From positions 1 to 23,548 of the IMG/VR virus record IMGVR_UViG_3300025759_000716: DNA of 23,548 nt; one strand, written 5' to 3'. Every line of letters starts with the position of its first letter. The first letter of the stretch is position 1. Under the pieces are notes generated by a model. It was not told the DNA's origin. It ran no database searches and saw nothing but the letters and a program-made list of their open reading frames with translations. The stretch is from a virus. Positions 15,774 to 23,548 of the stretch are shown here, piece by piece. The translations under genes were made by a program, and so were the position numbers.

Positions 15774-16139
15774 ATGGACGAATTTACCGCCGAGGATTTG
15801 GAAACTTATACTGCAACTGTTCATCCGATTGAGTTGCTTGGCAAACGCGCTTACATCCGAGGGCTGACGCTTGACGGACAGGAGGCGATTGCCAAGAAAT
15901 TCAATCAGCGAGACATTGAACAAGAAACGACTGCCGCCGATCTGCGTTTTTTGCTTGCTTGTGTTCTGTGCGACTCAAAAGGAAATCTGATCTTTTCGGA
16001 TTTTGAGAAAGGCGCGCAGGCGTTGAATAGACTCGATCACGATGATCTGCTCGGGCTGATTGAAAGCTACAACGCAGCGAACGGACAGGACATTGAAGCG
16101 GAAAAAAAGCCCTCAGAGACAATCCAATCAGTGCGCTAA
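15774..16139 (+). CDS. Tail assembly chaperone, short form (lambda gpG-like)
   Basis: This 121-aa protein should coat the tape measure protein and keep it soluble until tube subunits replace it. It is acidic and largely helical, with an N-terminal beta segment (IELLGKRAYIRGLTLDGQEA). It lies between the tube and tape measure genes. It begins four bases after the tube stop. Ten codons after AAG of an A AAA AAG sequence the zero frame ends at 16137-16139; most ribosomes should make this short form. Confidence 0.85.
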   Translation: MDEFTAEDLETYTATVHPIELLGKRAYIRGLTLDGQEAIAKKFNQRDIEQETTAADLRFLLACVLCDSKGNLIFSDFEKGAQALNRLDHDDLLGLIESYNAANGQDIEAEKKPSETIQSVR

Positions 16140-16315
16140 AGATTCGATTGTCGAAAGAATACGGCATACCGCCAAGCGAAATAGGCCGGCGGTTCACCGC
16201 GAAAGAAGTGAGCCAGATAGTCGCGTTTGAGTTGATACAGGACGAGATCGCGAAAGAAGCGCAGAGAGTTGCAGAGCTTGAGGCGAAAGCGAAAGGCATG
16301 AGGCATCAACTGTAA
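15774..16315 (+). CDS. Tail assembly chaperone, -1 frameshift fusion (lambda gpGT-like)
   Basis: A -1 shift at 16103-16109 joins the first 112 codons to 68 codons in the -1 frame, giving a 180-aa product that ends at TAA 16313-16315. That stop overlaps the tape measure ATG by one base. The extension (SKEYGIPPSEIGRRFTAKEV, then a charged helix) looks like the T-domain of other siphophage chaperones. The -1 frame has a stop at 16094-16096, just upstream of the slip site, and no convincing start of its own, so frameshifting is the simplest way to translate it. This fills the otherwise gene-free gap 16140-16314. Confidence 0.85.
16103..16109 (+). promoter_or_regulatory. Slippery heptamer for programmed -1 frameshift
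   Basis: The zero-frame reading is A AAA AAG, the same heptamer as in E. coli dnaX. It lies within a run of seven A, 28 bases before the zero-frame stop. I do not see a convincing downstream stem-loop or an upstream Shine-Dalgarno stimulator. Confidence 0.85.
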
Positions 16316-17895
16316 TGGCTATACTCGGTTCAATCATTGCCAATCTTGGCATGAACACAGCCAACTTTAAGGCTGGCGTTAAGACTGCGACCACGCAGCT
16401 TGAGCGTTTTTCCCATACTGCTAAACGCAAGTTCCGCGAAATCAACAAATCAGCTGGCGTCACTGCTGAACGTATCGGAGCAATCGGTGCGGTCGGCTTT
16501 GGCGCATTAGTGAAAAATGCGATTGATTCGGCTGATCAGATGGAAAAAATCAATCGGCGCTTGGGGATATCGACTGAAGCTCTATCACAGCTGAAATTCG
16601 CAGCAGAGCAGTCAGGCATCGCTTTTAATCAGCTGACAATGGGAATGCAAAGGATGCAGCGCCGCGTCGCTGAGGCCGCTCAGGGAACGGGTGAGGCGAA
16701 AGATGCTCTGATCGAGCTTGGTCTGTCTGCGCAGCAGTTGAATAAAATGTCACTCGATCAGCAGTTGCTTGCTGTCGCTGACGCAATGCAAGGGCTTGAG
16801 GAATCGGGCGACAAGACTAGATTAGCGATGAAGCTGTTTGACAGCGAAGGCGTTGCCTTGCTGCAAATGTTCGAGGAAGGAAAGATTGGCATTGAGGAGT
16901 TGATGGCTGAAGCTGACAAGCTCGGCTTGACCCTGAACAACAAGACAGCGAAAGGTGCTGCTGCTGCCAATGACGCGATAAACCGAGCAAAGGCCGCGAT
17001 GCAAGGTGCTGCTTTGCAAGCTGCTGAGAACACTGCGCCAGCTATCGAGCATCTTGCAAATCAGTTTTCATCGGTCATCCCTCTTGGTGTAAATCTCGCG
17101 ATCAAGGGACTTTATAAGTTTCAACAGGTTGCGGGATCAAGTTTGGCTTGGATTGTTGAGAAGTACGCGACACTCCATCTGGTGATTGGTGACGCGCTAG
17201 GGCGATTGGGTTTTCACCAACAGGCGCTGGCCGAATTTAAGGATGCCGAGGTTTTGGCGAACTTTGCTCAATCGTTGCAAAACGTCGCAGATGGCGCAGC
17301 GGCAGCTGAATCTCAACTGAATGAGACAAAGCACACTGTTGGGGAAATGGCTGCGAATCCAGACGCGAAAGACGCAAATACGCAAATCAACTTAATGACG
17401 GAAGGGCTTGCAGCAGCACAGCAAGAGGCTGCGAAACTCGGTGAAACAATGTCAGTTGATCTGTTCGACTCAAGCAAAAACGCTTTTGAGCAGATACAAG
17501 ATCAGTTCAAGCAGACATTGAAAAACATGATCAACGACTGGATCAGTTCAGGCATTCGTGATCTCTTTAAGAATCTCGGCTTTTTCTCAGGAAAGGGCGG
17601 GTTTTTTAAATCGCTTTTCCCCGGCTTCGCTACCGGAGGATCGTTCACTGTGGGCGGCAGAGGCGGCACTGATAACAATCTGGTTGCTTTTCGCGCTTCT
17701 CGCGGTGAACAAGTTACAGTCAGCACACCAGCACAACAGGCAGCAATGGGCGGCGGTGGTGGTATTGTTTTCCAGAATTCTTATGACTTCAGTGGTTCCA
17801 CATTAAGTGAAGCGGAAGTCAGACAGATGATCGAGCAAAGCCAGCAGATGACGAAGCGACAAATTCAAAACGAAATGATCAGGGGTAGATTCTAA
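16315..17895 (+). CDS. Tape measure protein
   Basis: This 526-aa protein sets tail length and is ejected with the DNA. The N-terminal half is helical and Ala/Gln-rich (TANFKAGVKTATTQLERFS, then ISTEALSQLKFAAEQSGI, the usual tape measure segment). The C-terminal part has the lambda-gpH-like ending: a Phe-rich segment GFFKSLFPGFATGG, then FTVGGRGGTDN, LVAFRASRGEQVTV and a Gln-rich helix. It is short for the family (lambda gpH is 853 aa); by the usual rule of about 0.15 nm per residue the tail would be near 80 nm. It is coupled to the chaperone frameshift product by TAATG. Confidence 0.93.
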   Translation: MAILGSIIANLGMNTANFKAGVKTATTQLERFSHTAKRKFREINKSAGVTAERIGAIGAVGFGALVKNAIDSADQMEKINRRLGISTEALSQLKFAAEQSGIAFNQLTMGMQRMQRRVAEAAQGTGEAKDALIELGLSAQQLNKMSLDQQLLAVADAMQGLEESGDKTRLAMKLFDSEGVALLQMFEEGKIGIEELMAEADKLGLTLNNKTAKGAAAANDAINRAKAAMQGAALQAAENTAPAIEHLANQFSSVIPLGVNLAIKGLYKFQQVAGSSLAWIVEKYATLHLVIGDALGRLGFHQQALAEFKDAEVLANFAQSLQNVADGAAAAESQLNETKHTVGEMAANPDAKDANTQINLMTEGLAAAQQEAAKLGETMSVDLFDSSKNAFEQIQDQFKQTLKNMINDWISSGIRDLFKNLGFFSGKGGFFKSLFPGFATGGSFTVGGRGGTDNNLVAFRASRGEQVTVSTPAQQAAMGGGGGIVFQNSYDFSGSTLSEAEVRQMIEQSQQMTKRQIQNEMIRGRF

Positions 17896-18575
17896 TGCCG
17901 AGCGTTGTAGCCTTTCCTTCGATCACTCCCAACGTCACCGAGGCGGGGATTATCACTAACTCGAAACAGTTTGTTTCACCGCTTACTGGATACACGCAAA
18001 CAGCGAGCCGCAAGGGTGGCCGCTGGATGATGCGAATGGTGTTCAACAACCTGCAAGGCTCATCGCGTCGAGTCCTGCAAGGTTATCTGAATTTTATGGA
18101 AGGTCAGGTTAATCGAATCGAAACCGTTGACCATTCGTATACTGGTGCGCTCGGTGCGCTCGGCGTAAATATCGAAGTTGATGGGGCTAACCAGACAGGC
18201 ACCACGCTGAACATCAAAGAAGTTTCAGCAGGCACCAGTACGATTGCTAATTTTTTCCGCGCTGGCGATCTGATCTGTTTCAGCAACGGTACTTATTACG
18301 AACTGAAACAAGTGACCAGCGACACTGACTTGACCACTGGCACCGCATCAGTTCCCATTGCGCCGGAAATCCACACTTCACCGACTGACGCGCAAGCCGT
18401 AGAAACTGGCTCTTTCACTTCCGCTATTACGTCAGCATCTTGGAGCTATCCGGTCGGGACGTTCATGCTGGTTTCGCCTGTTGTGCGATGGGGTAACCGA
18501 CCGGGGCAAGTCTCTGGATCGTCATCGCCGTTTTCTGATTTCACCGTTGAGTTGATGGAGGATATTGGCACATGA
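17895..18575 (+). CDS. Distal tail-like minor tail protein
   Basis: This 226-aa protein follows the tape measure (TAATG overlap) where the distal tail protein is expected. It has an N-terminal segment around GRWMMRMVFNNL and RRVLQGYLNFMEGQVNRIETVDH, then an inserted beta domain with TLNIKEVSAGT, FFRAGDLICFSNGTYYELKQV and PIAPEIHTSP. This layout is shared by siphophage tail-tip proteins whose middle domain contains GD-hydrophobic strands and ends in a Pro-rich strand. It probably forms the ring linking the tube to the hub. The exact family is not certain. Confidence 0.7.
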   Translation: MPSVVAFPSITPNVTEAGIITNSKQFVSPLTGYTQTASRKGGRWMMRMVFNNLQGSSRRVLQGYLNFMEGQVNRIETVDHSYTGALGALGVNIEVDGANQTGTTLNIKEVSAGTSTIANFFRAGDLICFSNGTYYELKQVTSDTDLTTGTASVPIAPEIHTSPTDAQAVETGSFTSAITSASWSYPVGTFMLVSPVVRWGNRPGQVSGSSSPFSDFTVELMEDIGT

Positions 18576-19213
18576 GTCGCGGCATTGATTCTGCTGTCAC
18601 CACTGACGTTTCAACTGAAAGACATATCAGGCTTGTCAGTTTCGTTGCGCTTGAGCTTGATAGTGGAACTGTTTATTTGCATGACTCAATCGGTACATTC
18701 AGTTTCGGTGGCAATGATTATCTAGGTGTTGGTGACTTTGGCGGGATCAGCACTATCGAAGAAAATCAGCAAATGTCAGCTTACGAAATCACGCTGGTAT
18801 TGTCGGGCCTCGATGCTGATCTGCTGGATGAAGCGCTCAACCAAAATTATCAGGGTCGCCCCGTGACCATTTATCTCGGCGCGATTGATCTGGACACTGG
18901 CGCACTGTTGGCAACGCCGAATGAGATCTGGTCGGGTGTCACTGATATTGCCCGAATTGCGTTAGGTGCTGGAAATGAAAACGCCATTGAAATCACTTGT
19001 GAATCGGATTTTGCCAAACTCGAAAAGATTAACGGCAGAACCTTCAGTGATGCTGATCTACAGGCCGAGTATTCCGGTGACACGTTTCTGCAATATTTGG
19101 CGGCGATGGAGGATGCAAAAGTTGTCTGGCGCGGCGAAAACGCAAACAAGTTTGGTAAGCCGGGGCGGGATGGAAACGATCCTAGAATTGCGCCTAAGTT
19201 TATGGGTTTTTGA
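18572..19213 (+). CDS. Tail-tip hub-associated protein, DUF2163-like
   Basis: This 213-aa protein has a pattern common in gene-transfer-agent and siphophage tail tips. It includes an N-terminal beta region with LVSFVALELDSGTVYLHDSIG, NDYLGVGDFGGIS, a middle with NEIWSGVTDIARIAL and IEITCESDFAKLEKINGRTF, and a C-terminal Asp-rich turn region. It should contribute to the baseplate hub between the distal tail ring and the central tip protein. It overlaps the previous gene by ATGA and the next by TGATG. The DUF2163 label is by resemblance and position. Confidence 0.7.
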   Translation: MSRGIDSAVTTDVSTERHIRLVSFVALELDSGTVYLHDSIGTFSFGGNDYLGVGDFGGISTIEENQQMSAYEITLVLSGLDADLLDEALNQNYQGRPVTIYLGAIDLDTGALLATPNEIWSGVTDIARIALGAGNENAIEITCESDFAKLEKINGRTFSDADLQAEYSGDTFLQYLAAMEDAKVVWRGENANKFGKPGRDGNDPRIAPKFMGF

Positions 19214-19608
19214 TGAACGAAAGACAAAAAGCAGTCAGGGAAATTATGCTGGAATATGCAGGCGAGCCGTTTGAATGGGGTTCGCTTGATTGCTGTCACT
19301 TCGCGGCAAAGGTTGCTGAAAGAATAACGGGTGTTGATTATTCGGCAGGCTTCGATTACTGGTCAGAGCAAGGGGCTGAAACAATCATTGAAAGGTTTGG
19401 CGATCTGACTGGCTTGGTATCGCACATTTTGAATCGCAGCCATGTTGAGATAAGCGCGCTCGATGTTGGCGATCCTTGCTTAGTGAGAATTCCCATTCAA
19501 GGTGATTTGCTTGGAATCTACAATGGCAACAATGCAATCGTAAAAATGAAAGCGAGAGCGTATCAGGTTGAGCGCAAGCGCGTGATGTGGGGGTGGAACA
19601 TTGGCTAA
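19213..19608 (+). CDS. NlpC/P60-like tail protein, DUF6950 type
   Basis: This 131-aa protein resembles the small NlpC/P60-related proteins encoded before the hub gene of many siphophages, which are thought to help the tail cross or assemble at the cell wall. The core motif FEWGSLDCCHFAAKVAERITG (from residue 20, the first 20 matching best) carries Cys27 in the Asp-Cys position. The matching later segment DVGDPCLVRI...LLGIYNGN lacks an obvious catalytic His, so enzymatic activity is doubtful. ATG 19213 is preferred over the in-frame TTG at 19210, since it overlaps the upstream stop as TGATG. It overlaps the hub TTG start at its 3' end. Confidence 0.78.
   Translation: MNERQKAVREIMLEYAGEPFEWGSLDCCHFAAKVAERITGVDYSAGFDYWSEQGAETIIERFGDLTGLVSHILNRSHVEISALDVGDPCLVRIPIQGDLLGIYNGNNAIVKMKARAYQVERKRVMWGWNIG
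19589..19597 (+). promoter_or_regulatory. Shine-Dalgarno deciding the TTG start of the hub gene
   Basis: GGGGGTGGA lies three bases before TTG 19601. The reading frame opens only after a TGA at 19583-19585, and no ATG lies nearby, so TTG 19601 is the best start. Confidence 0.6.
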
Positions 19609-22600
19609 CGCAGTCATAAATTGGGTAGTCAATACGCTTGTCACTATTGGTGTCAGTGCTGAAACGGCTGTTGCTGTCGGAAATGTTTTAACTACCATTG
19701 CGGCAAGCAAGACTTTCGCCACTATTGCCACGCTTGCTGTTAGTTCTGCCGTGATGAAATCGAGGATGCCCGACCTTTCCGATAATGCGGATTTGAAACG
19801 GGACATAAATATCAGGTCAGCTATCGAAGGGCGAAAAATACTCTACGGTGAAACTCAAGTCGGCGGCGTTGTCGTTTATACCAATGTTGGTGGTACTGAC
19901 AACTCCACGCTGACCGTTGTCATTGCTCATGCAGGACATCAGGTCAACGATATGACTGATTTCTATCTGGATGGTACGCTGATCGCTGACGCTGATATCG
20001 GCAGTGGTGCTGGTGCCGATAGCGGATTGCAGCAAGTTTCTGGCGGCGCTTATTACAGCGCAACTTCTGGTCAGGGTTATGTCAGCATTGATCGCCGCAC
20101 TGGTTCACCGACTCAAGCAACAAACTCACTTTTGAATTCGCAGTTTCCATCTGATTTCGATACGGCAGACCGTGGCAGAGAGATTGCGTATTCACTGGTT
20201 CAGTTGCGCCTCGAAGAAATCAGCGAAAAAATGTTTGAGTCTGGCGCGCCTTCTGCTTACAAGTGTTTGATTCAGGGAAAGCTGCTTTACGATCCGGCTG
20301 CTGACGCTGGTGTTGCTGGCGCTGATATGATCGCCAATGGTTTTAGTTCTGGCACGTACAAATCATATTCAACCAATCCGGTACTCGCTGCTATCGATTA
20401 CATGATGGATGATCGGCTAGGCATGGCGATTGATCCATCCAAGATTGATTGGGATGAAGTTGTAGACGAAGCCGCGTATTGCGATCAGCCAGTGGTGAAT
20501 AGCACGACAGGTCAGCGTGAAACACGCTTCACCTGTAACGGTGTGCTTTCCACTTACGACACGCACAAAACTAATCTGCAACGCTTGCTGTCATCTTGTA
20601 ATGGTTCCATTGCTTACAAAAACGGCAAATGGTTCGTTAAGGTCGGTCGCTATGGTCAGGGTGCGAACCTTGTCAGCAACGGCGATTTTTCCGGTGGTCT
20701 AACAGGCTGGACAACATTCGGCACCGCCACCACGAACACAGTTACCAGCGAACGGCTTGAACTGGTCGTTGCTGCTGGTAATAAAGCAGGACGTTACCAA
20801 ACACTATCAGGGTTGACGGTCGGTAACCTTTACACTGTGTCTGTTCTGTTTGAGAACATGAGCATCGGCGCATCGTCAACCGCTGAGTGTACGGTATCAA
20901 CTGGAACGGCTGACAGCGGCACGAATCTCGGCGGGGCCAATATCGGCGTTGGTGGTCAAGATGGTAATTATGAGTTCGATTTCATTGCAACAGGGACTAC
21001 GGCTTATCTGAATCTCTTTATCAATGCGGCGAATAACAGCAGCGGGTTTTTCGATAACGTCGAAACCTATCTGGTCGCTGAAAAGACAGTTACGGCAGAT
21101 TGGCTTCGTGACACTGTAGGCATTCAAACTGGTTTGACGAAAGCTGAAAGATACAATGGCGCTAGGGCGTTTTATTTCAGCAAGGACGAAACTTATAAGC
21201 AGGTGCAGACCTTAGAGGTCACCAGCACTGTAAACCTATCACGTGACAATCAGGAAGTGTTGTTCAGAGAAATCAACCTTCCCTGCACTGATACCGAGGA
21301 CGAATCGCAGCGCATCCTTTACAAGTTGCTCAAGATGAACGAGCAGAATGTACGCCTGACGGTTCCTTGTAACTATCTGGCGCTCGATGTGGCTGTGCAT
21401 GACCGAGTGATGGTCACCATTGATGAATTGAGTTACAGCAACAAGCCGTTTTTGGTTGAAGGCTGGCAGCTTGTAGACAATCAGGGTGGCGTTGATCTTA
21501 TCTTGATCGAGGATGACAACGACTATTGGCGCGACCCTGATCAGAATGATTACGCCACACGAACGGCGACAGGTGCGCTTGTGCCTGCAACGCCTGAAGT
21601 TCCACCGCCGACCAACGTTACGCTCACCGCAAAAACTGATTTACCATCATTTTTGATAACTTGGGACGATCCTGAACCGTCGAGCATGTTCGACTTTGCG
21701 CAGGTATATCGCTCAACCACAAACAGTTTTGGCTCTGCAACCGTTCTCGTAGATACTCGCGCAAACGCATTTGTTGACACGACCGTTACTGCTGGAACGA
21801 CATACTACTATTGGGTGCGGTCAAGAAAATGGAATGAATTTTCTACCGAAGTCGCTACGACCCCGACTAATTCCGCAGCGGCCACGATCAGTGCCACGAG
21901 CATCGAATGGGCTGCGGTTCTTGATGGTGCTGGAACTCGGCCAGATGACAATGCGACTGTCGGCGGCCAGCTTGGAACAAATATCCTCGACGAAGGCGGC
22001 GCAACGCTTTCAGATATTGATGCTGTAAATGACTACGCGCAATCGGGTGGATTCGTTGCAGCCAATCCCAATGCGTACATGGATATCGTCAAAAGTGATG
22101 GTACACCGCAAGGCTATTGGATTGGCGATCAGTCGGGATCAGCAGCGCGCACTGATTTGCTTGGCTACACCGACGCGAACCGTGATGTGATGGAAGTAAC
22201 AAACAGCGGCGGGTCGATTCCGGTGATCTGTACAACCGCCATCAGGGCAGACTATTTCAATCGCTTGAAGGTTTGGGCGCGCATGAAATGCGACTCATCA
22301 ACCAGCGTCTATATTCGCATGAGGCAGTTTGATACTTCCGACCTTGGCGCTGACAAACTGGCAGTCGGGACAGCATCGCCGACGAATGCGGATTCAGAAG
22401 TGGTTACGGCAGACCGCTACTATGGCAACGTCACGCCTTCGGAAACTGCTTACTCTTTGACTAGCGGCTATAGCGAAATCACTGTTGATTTCGGGTCGGT
22501 GTATAAAGATGACGATGACCTGAACACTGGCGCGGTTGATGAACCACGTTGGATTTCGGTTAGCTTTGAAGCGACCAGCGCTGTTGATGTGCAGGTCGAT

Positions 22601-23548
22601 TCTTTCATCGTCTATTGGGAACCGCTGACAATTATTCAAAACTCTGGCGCTCCGACGCTGCTCAACGCCTCAATGAAAGGTTTGCAATATAGTGACATTT
22701 CAACAGACGATTTGTATGTTTGCGATGGTACTGCGTGGAACAAAATTAATACTGCGCATCCAAGCGGCACTGACATTTCTTTCGTTGGCAATCAGGCGAT
22801 TGTTGACACTGTAAATGCATTCGATATTTTTGCTCTTGACGGGTCATATAATGTCAAAGTTGATTCTTCTGCCAACACCACGATTGATGCGACAAATTTC
22901 TTGGGTTTGACCGCAGGCATTTTGATCGAAGTTACGCAAAACCTCGACATGAACAGCAATAACATTGTCGGCGGCGGGACTATCACGGCGACAACTTTCA
23001 GCGGTTCGCTGTCAGGTAACGCCACAACCGCAACGACTGCTGGCACAGTGACAACCGCAGCGCAACCAGCGATCACCAGCGTCGGGACGCTAACCAGCCT
23101 AACTACCTCTGGCCTTGTTACTGCTCAAACCAGCGGCGCATCAGGCGGCGCACTTGTTGCCAGCAATACGAACGGCTCTTTTTCTGGTCTGCTCAATCAA
23201 GTAAAGGCGACTCGCGCAGCGTCGAGCGCATATCAGCTTTTACGTTGCGATGCGTCTGGCGGTGCTGATGCGAAGTTTAGGGTAAAAGGTGATGGTAATG
23301 TTACTTGCGATGGCAGCTTTACAGGTGGCGGCGCTGACTTTGCTGAATTCATGGAATGGGCAGATGGCAACCCAACAGGCGAGGATCGCGCCGGGATGGT
23401 GGTGCAGATTGCCGAGGGTTCTGGCGGCATGATCGAAGTGTGCACTGACCCCGCGAAAGCCATTGGAGTCATATCAGTCAACCCAACAGCAACAGGCGGC
23501 AGTGATTGGGCAGGCTGGCAGGGCAAATATGCTACTGATGCTTTCGGT
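19601..23548 (+). CDS. Central tail hub / host-specificity protein (lambda J-like), 3' end outside window
   Basis: At least 1316 codons are open to the window edge. This protein should close the tail tip and carry receptor-binding parts. The N-terminus has a hydrophobic stretch (about 7-50), then IRSAIEGRKILYGETQVGGV and LTVVIAHAGHQV, as in J and gene-transfer-agent hubs. A carbohydrate-binding-like sandwich (356-494, starting NLVSNGDFSGGLTGW) is inserted into the hub. An FN3-like domain lies at 666-750 (PPPTNVTLTA to YYYWVRSRK), followed by AGTRPDDNATVG, a fibre-like stretch with SGSLSGNATTATTAG (about 1130-1175), and the start of a Peptidase_G2-type domain (GADFAEFMEW at 1244-1253, then GVISVNPTA). 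The TTG start overlaps the previous stop region. Confidence 0.88.
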   Translation, partial: MANAVINWVVNTLVTIGVSAETAVAVGNVLTTIAASKTFATIATLAVSSAVMKSRMPDLSDNADLKRDINIRSAIEGRKILYGETQVGGVVVYTNVGGTDNSTLTVVIAHAGHQVNDMTDFYLDGTLIADADIGSGAGADSGLQQVSGGAYYSATSGQGYVSIDRRTGSPTQATNSLLNSQFPSDFDTADRGREIAYSLVQLRLEEISEKMFESGAPSAYKCLIQGKLLYDPAADAGVAGADMIANGFSSGTYKSYSTNPVLAAIDYMMDDRLGMAIDPSKIDWDEVVDEAAYCDQPVVNSTTGQRETRFTCNGVLSTYDTHKTNLQRLLSSCNGSIAYKNGKWFVKVGRYGQGANLVSNGDFSGGLTGWTTFGTATTNTVTSERLELVVAAGNKAGRYQTLSGLTVGNLYTVSVLFENMSIGASSTAECTVSTGTADSGTNLGGANIGVGGQDGNYEFDFIATGTTAYLNLFINAANNSSGFFDNVETYLVAEKTVTADWLRDTVGIQTGLTKAERYNGARAFYFSKDETYKQVQTLEVTSTVNLSRDNQEVLFREINLPCTDTEDESQRILYKLLKMNEQNVRLTVPCNYLALDVAVHDRVMVTIDELSYSNKPFLVEGWQLVDNQGGVDLILIEDDNDYWRDPDQNDYATRTATGALVPATPEVPPPTNVTLTAKTDLPSFLITWDDPEPSSMFDFAQVYRSTTNSFGSATVLVDTRANAFVDTTVTAGTTYYYWVRSRKWNEFSTEVATTPTNSAAATISATSIEWAAVLDGAGTRPDDNATVGGQLGTNILDEGGATLSDIDAVNDYAQSGGFVAANPNAYMDIVKSDGTPQGYWIGDQSGSAARTDLLGYTDANRDVMEVTNSGGSIPVICTTAIRADYFNRLKVWARMKCDSSTSVYIRMRQFDTSDLGADKLAVGTASPTNADSEVVTADRYYGNVTPSETAYSLTSGYSEITVDFGSVYKDDDDLNTGAVDEPRWISVSFEATSAVDVQVDSFIVYWEPLTIIQNSGAPTLLNASMKGLQYSDISTDDLYVCDGTAWNKINTAHPSGTDISFVGNQAIVDTVNAFDIFALDGSYNVKVDSSANTTIDATNFLGLTAGILIEVTQNLDMNSNNIVGGGTITATTFSGSLSGNATTATTAGTVTTAAQPAITSVGTLTSLTTSGLVTAQTSGASGGALVASNTNGSFSGLLNQVKATRAASSAYQLLRCDASGGADAKFRVKGDGNVTCDGSFTGGGADFAEFMEWADGNPTGEDRAGMVVQIAEGSGGMIEVCTDPAKAIGVISVNPTATGGSDWAGWQGKYATDAFG

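Noticed and set aside
16140-16314. Apparent gene-free gap or separate small gene before the tape measure
   Set aside because: The frame is explained by -1 frameshifting from the chaperone gene; internal starts (TTG 16148, GTG 16208) lack Shine-Dalgarno boxes.
21771-22028. 85-aa + strand open frame within the hub gene
   Set aside because: It is an alternative-frame shadow of the hub coding sequence with no ribosome-binding site or recognisable domain.
19609-23548. Apparent 3.9-kb region without a complete gene
   Set aside because: It is one open frame from TTG 19601 to the window edge, with recognisable hub, FN3 and Peptidase_G2-like parts.

Overview
The window is the structural half of a tailed double-stranded DNA bacteriophage genome (Caudoviricetes, long non-contractile tail, HK97-fold capsid). 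All convincing genes lie on the + strand and most neighbours overlap by 1 to 60 bases or are a few bases apart, so they probably form one or a few long late transcripts. The tail-tip set (distal tail-like protein, DUF2163-like hub protein, DUF6950/NlpC-like protein, lambda J / gene-transfer-agent-like hub) and the phiE125 gp8-type connector point to a Gram-negative, probably proteobacterial host. The adhesin style (NAFTDAEK repeats, LamG domains, Peptidase_G2 terminus) is what I would expect of an environmental, possibly marine, phage; that is inference. No integrase, repressor, replication gene, endolysin or tRNA is visible, so lifestyle and host cannot be settled here.

Layout. 1-81: short leader with a G7 tract, a candidate packaging region. 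82-2192: small (P27-type) and large terminase. 2200-7793: a block of tail fibre or adhesin genes sitting between terminase and portal, which is not the usual order: a 790-aa repeat-rich fibre, two small beta-rich proteins, a 659-aa protein with three LamG-like domains, and a tail-fibre-assembly-like protein. 7777-8368: two small membrane proteins. 8322-11810: portal, prohead protease, major capsid protein. 11839-12267: possible decoration protein, followed by a clear rho-independent terminator at 12290-12328. 12346-14641: head-tail joining genes (gp6-like connector, head closure, gp10-like, tail terminator) with a pair of small paralogues on either side of the connector. 14645-15769: two tandem related tail tube proteins. 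15774-16315: tail assembly chaperone with a lambda G/GT-type -1 frameshift at A AAA AAG. 16315-17895: short tape measure. 17895-23548: tail tip, ending in a very large hub protein that runs off the window.

How it works together. Terminase packages DNA through the portal into a shell of capsid protein matured by the protease. The connector and closure proteins join the head to a tail whose tube is made of one or both tube paralogues, with length set by the tape measure and its chaperones. The hub closes the tube and carries an inserted carbohydrate-binding-like domain, an FN3 domain and, at its distal end, a self-cleaving chaperone-type domain. The separate fibre block supplies further host-binding parts.

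The most notable observations are the misplaced adhesin block, fibre repeats that keep the protein sequence while changing almost every codon, the programmed frameshift, the duplicated tail tube gene, and the hub protein fused to a Peptidase_G2-like terminal domain.
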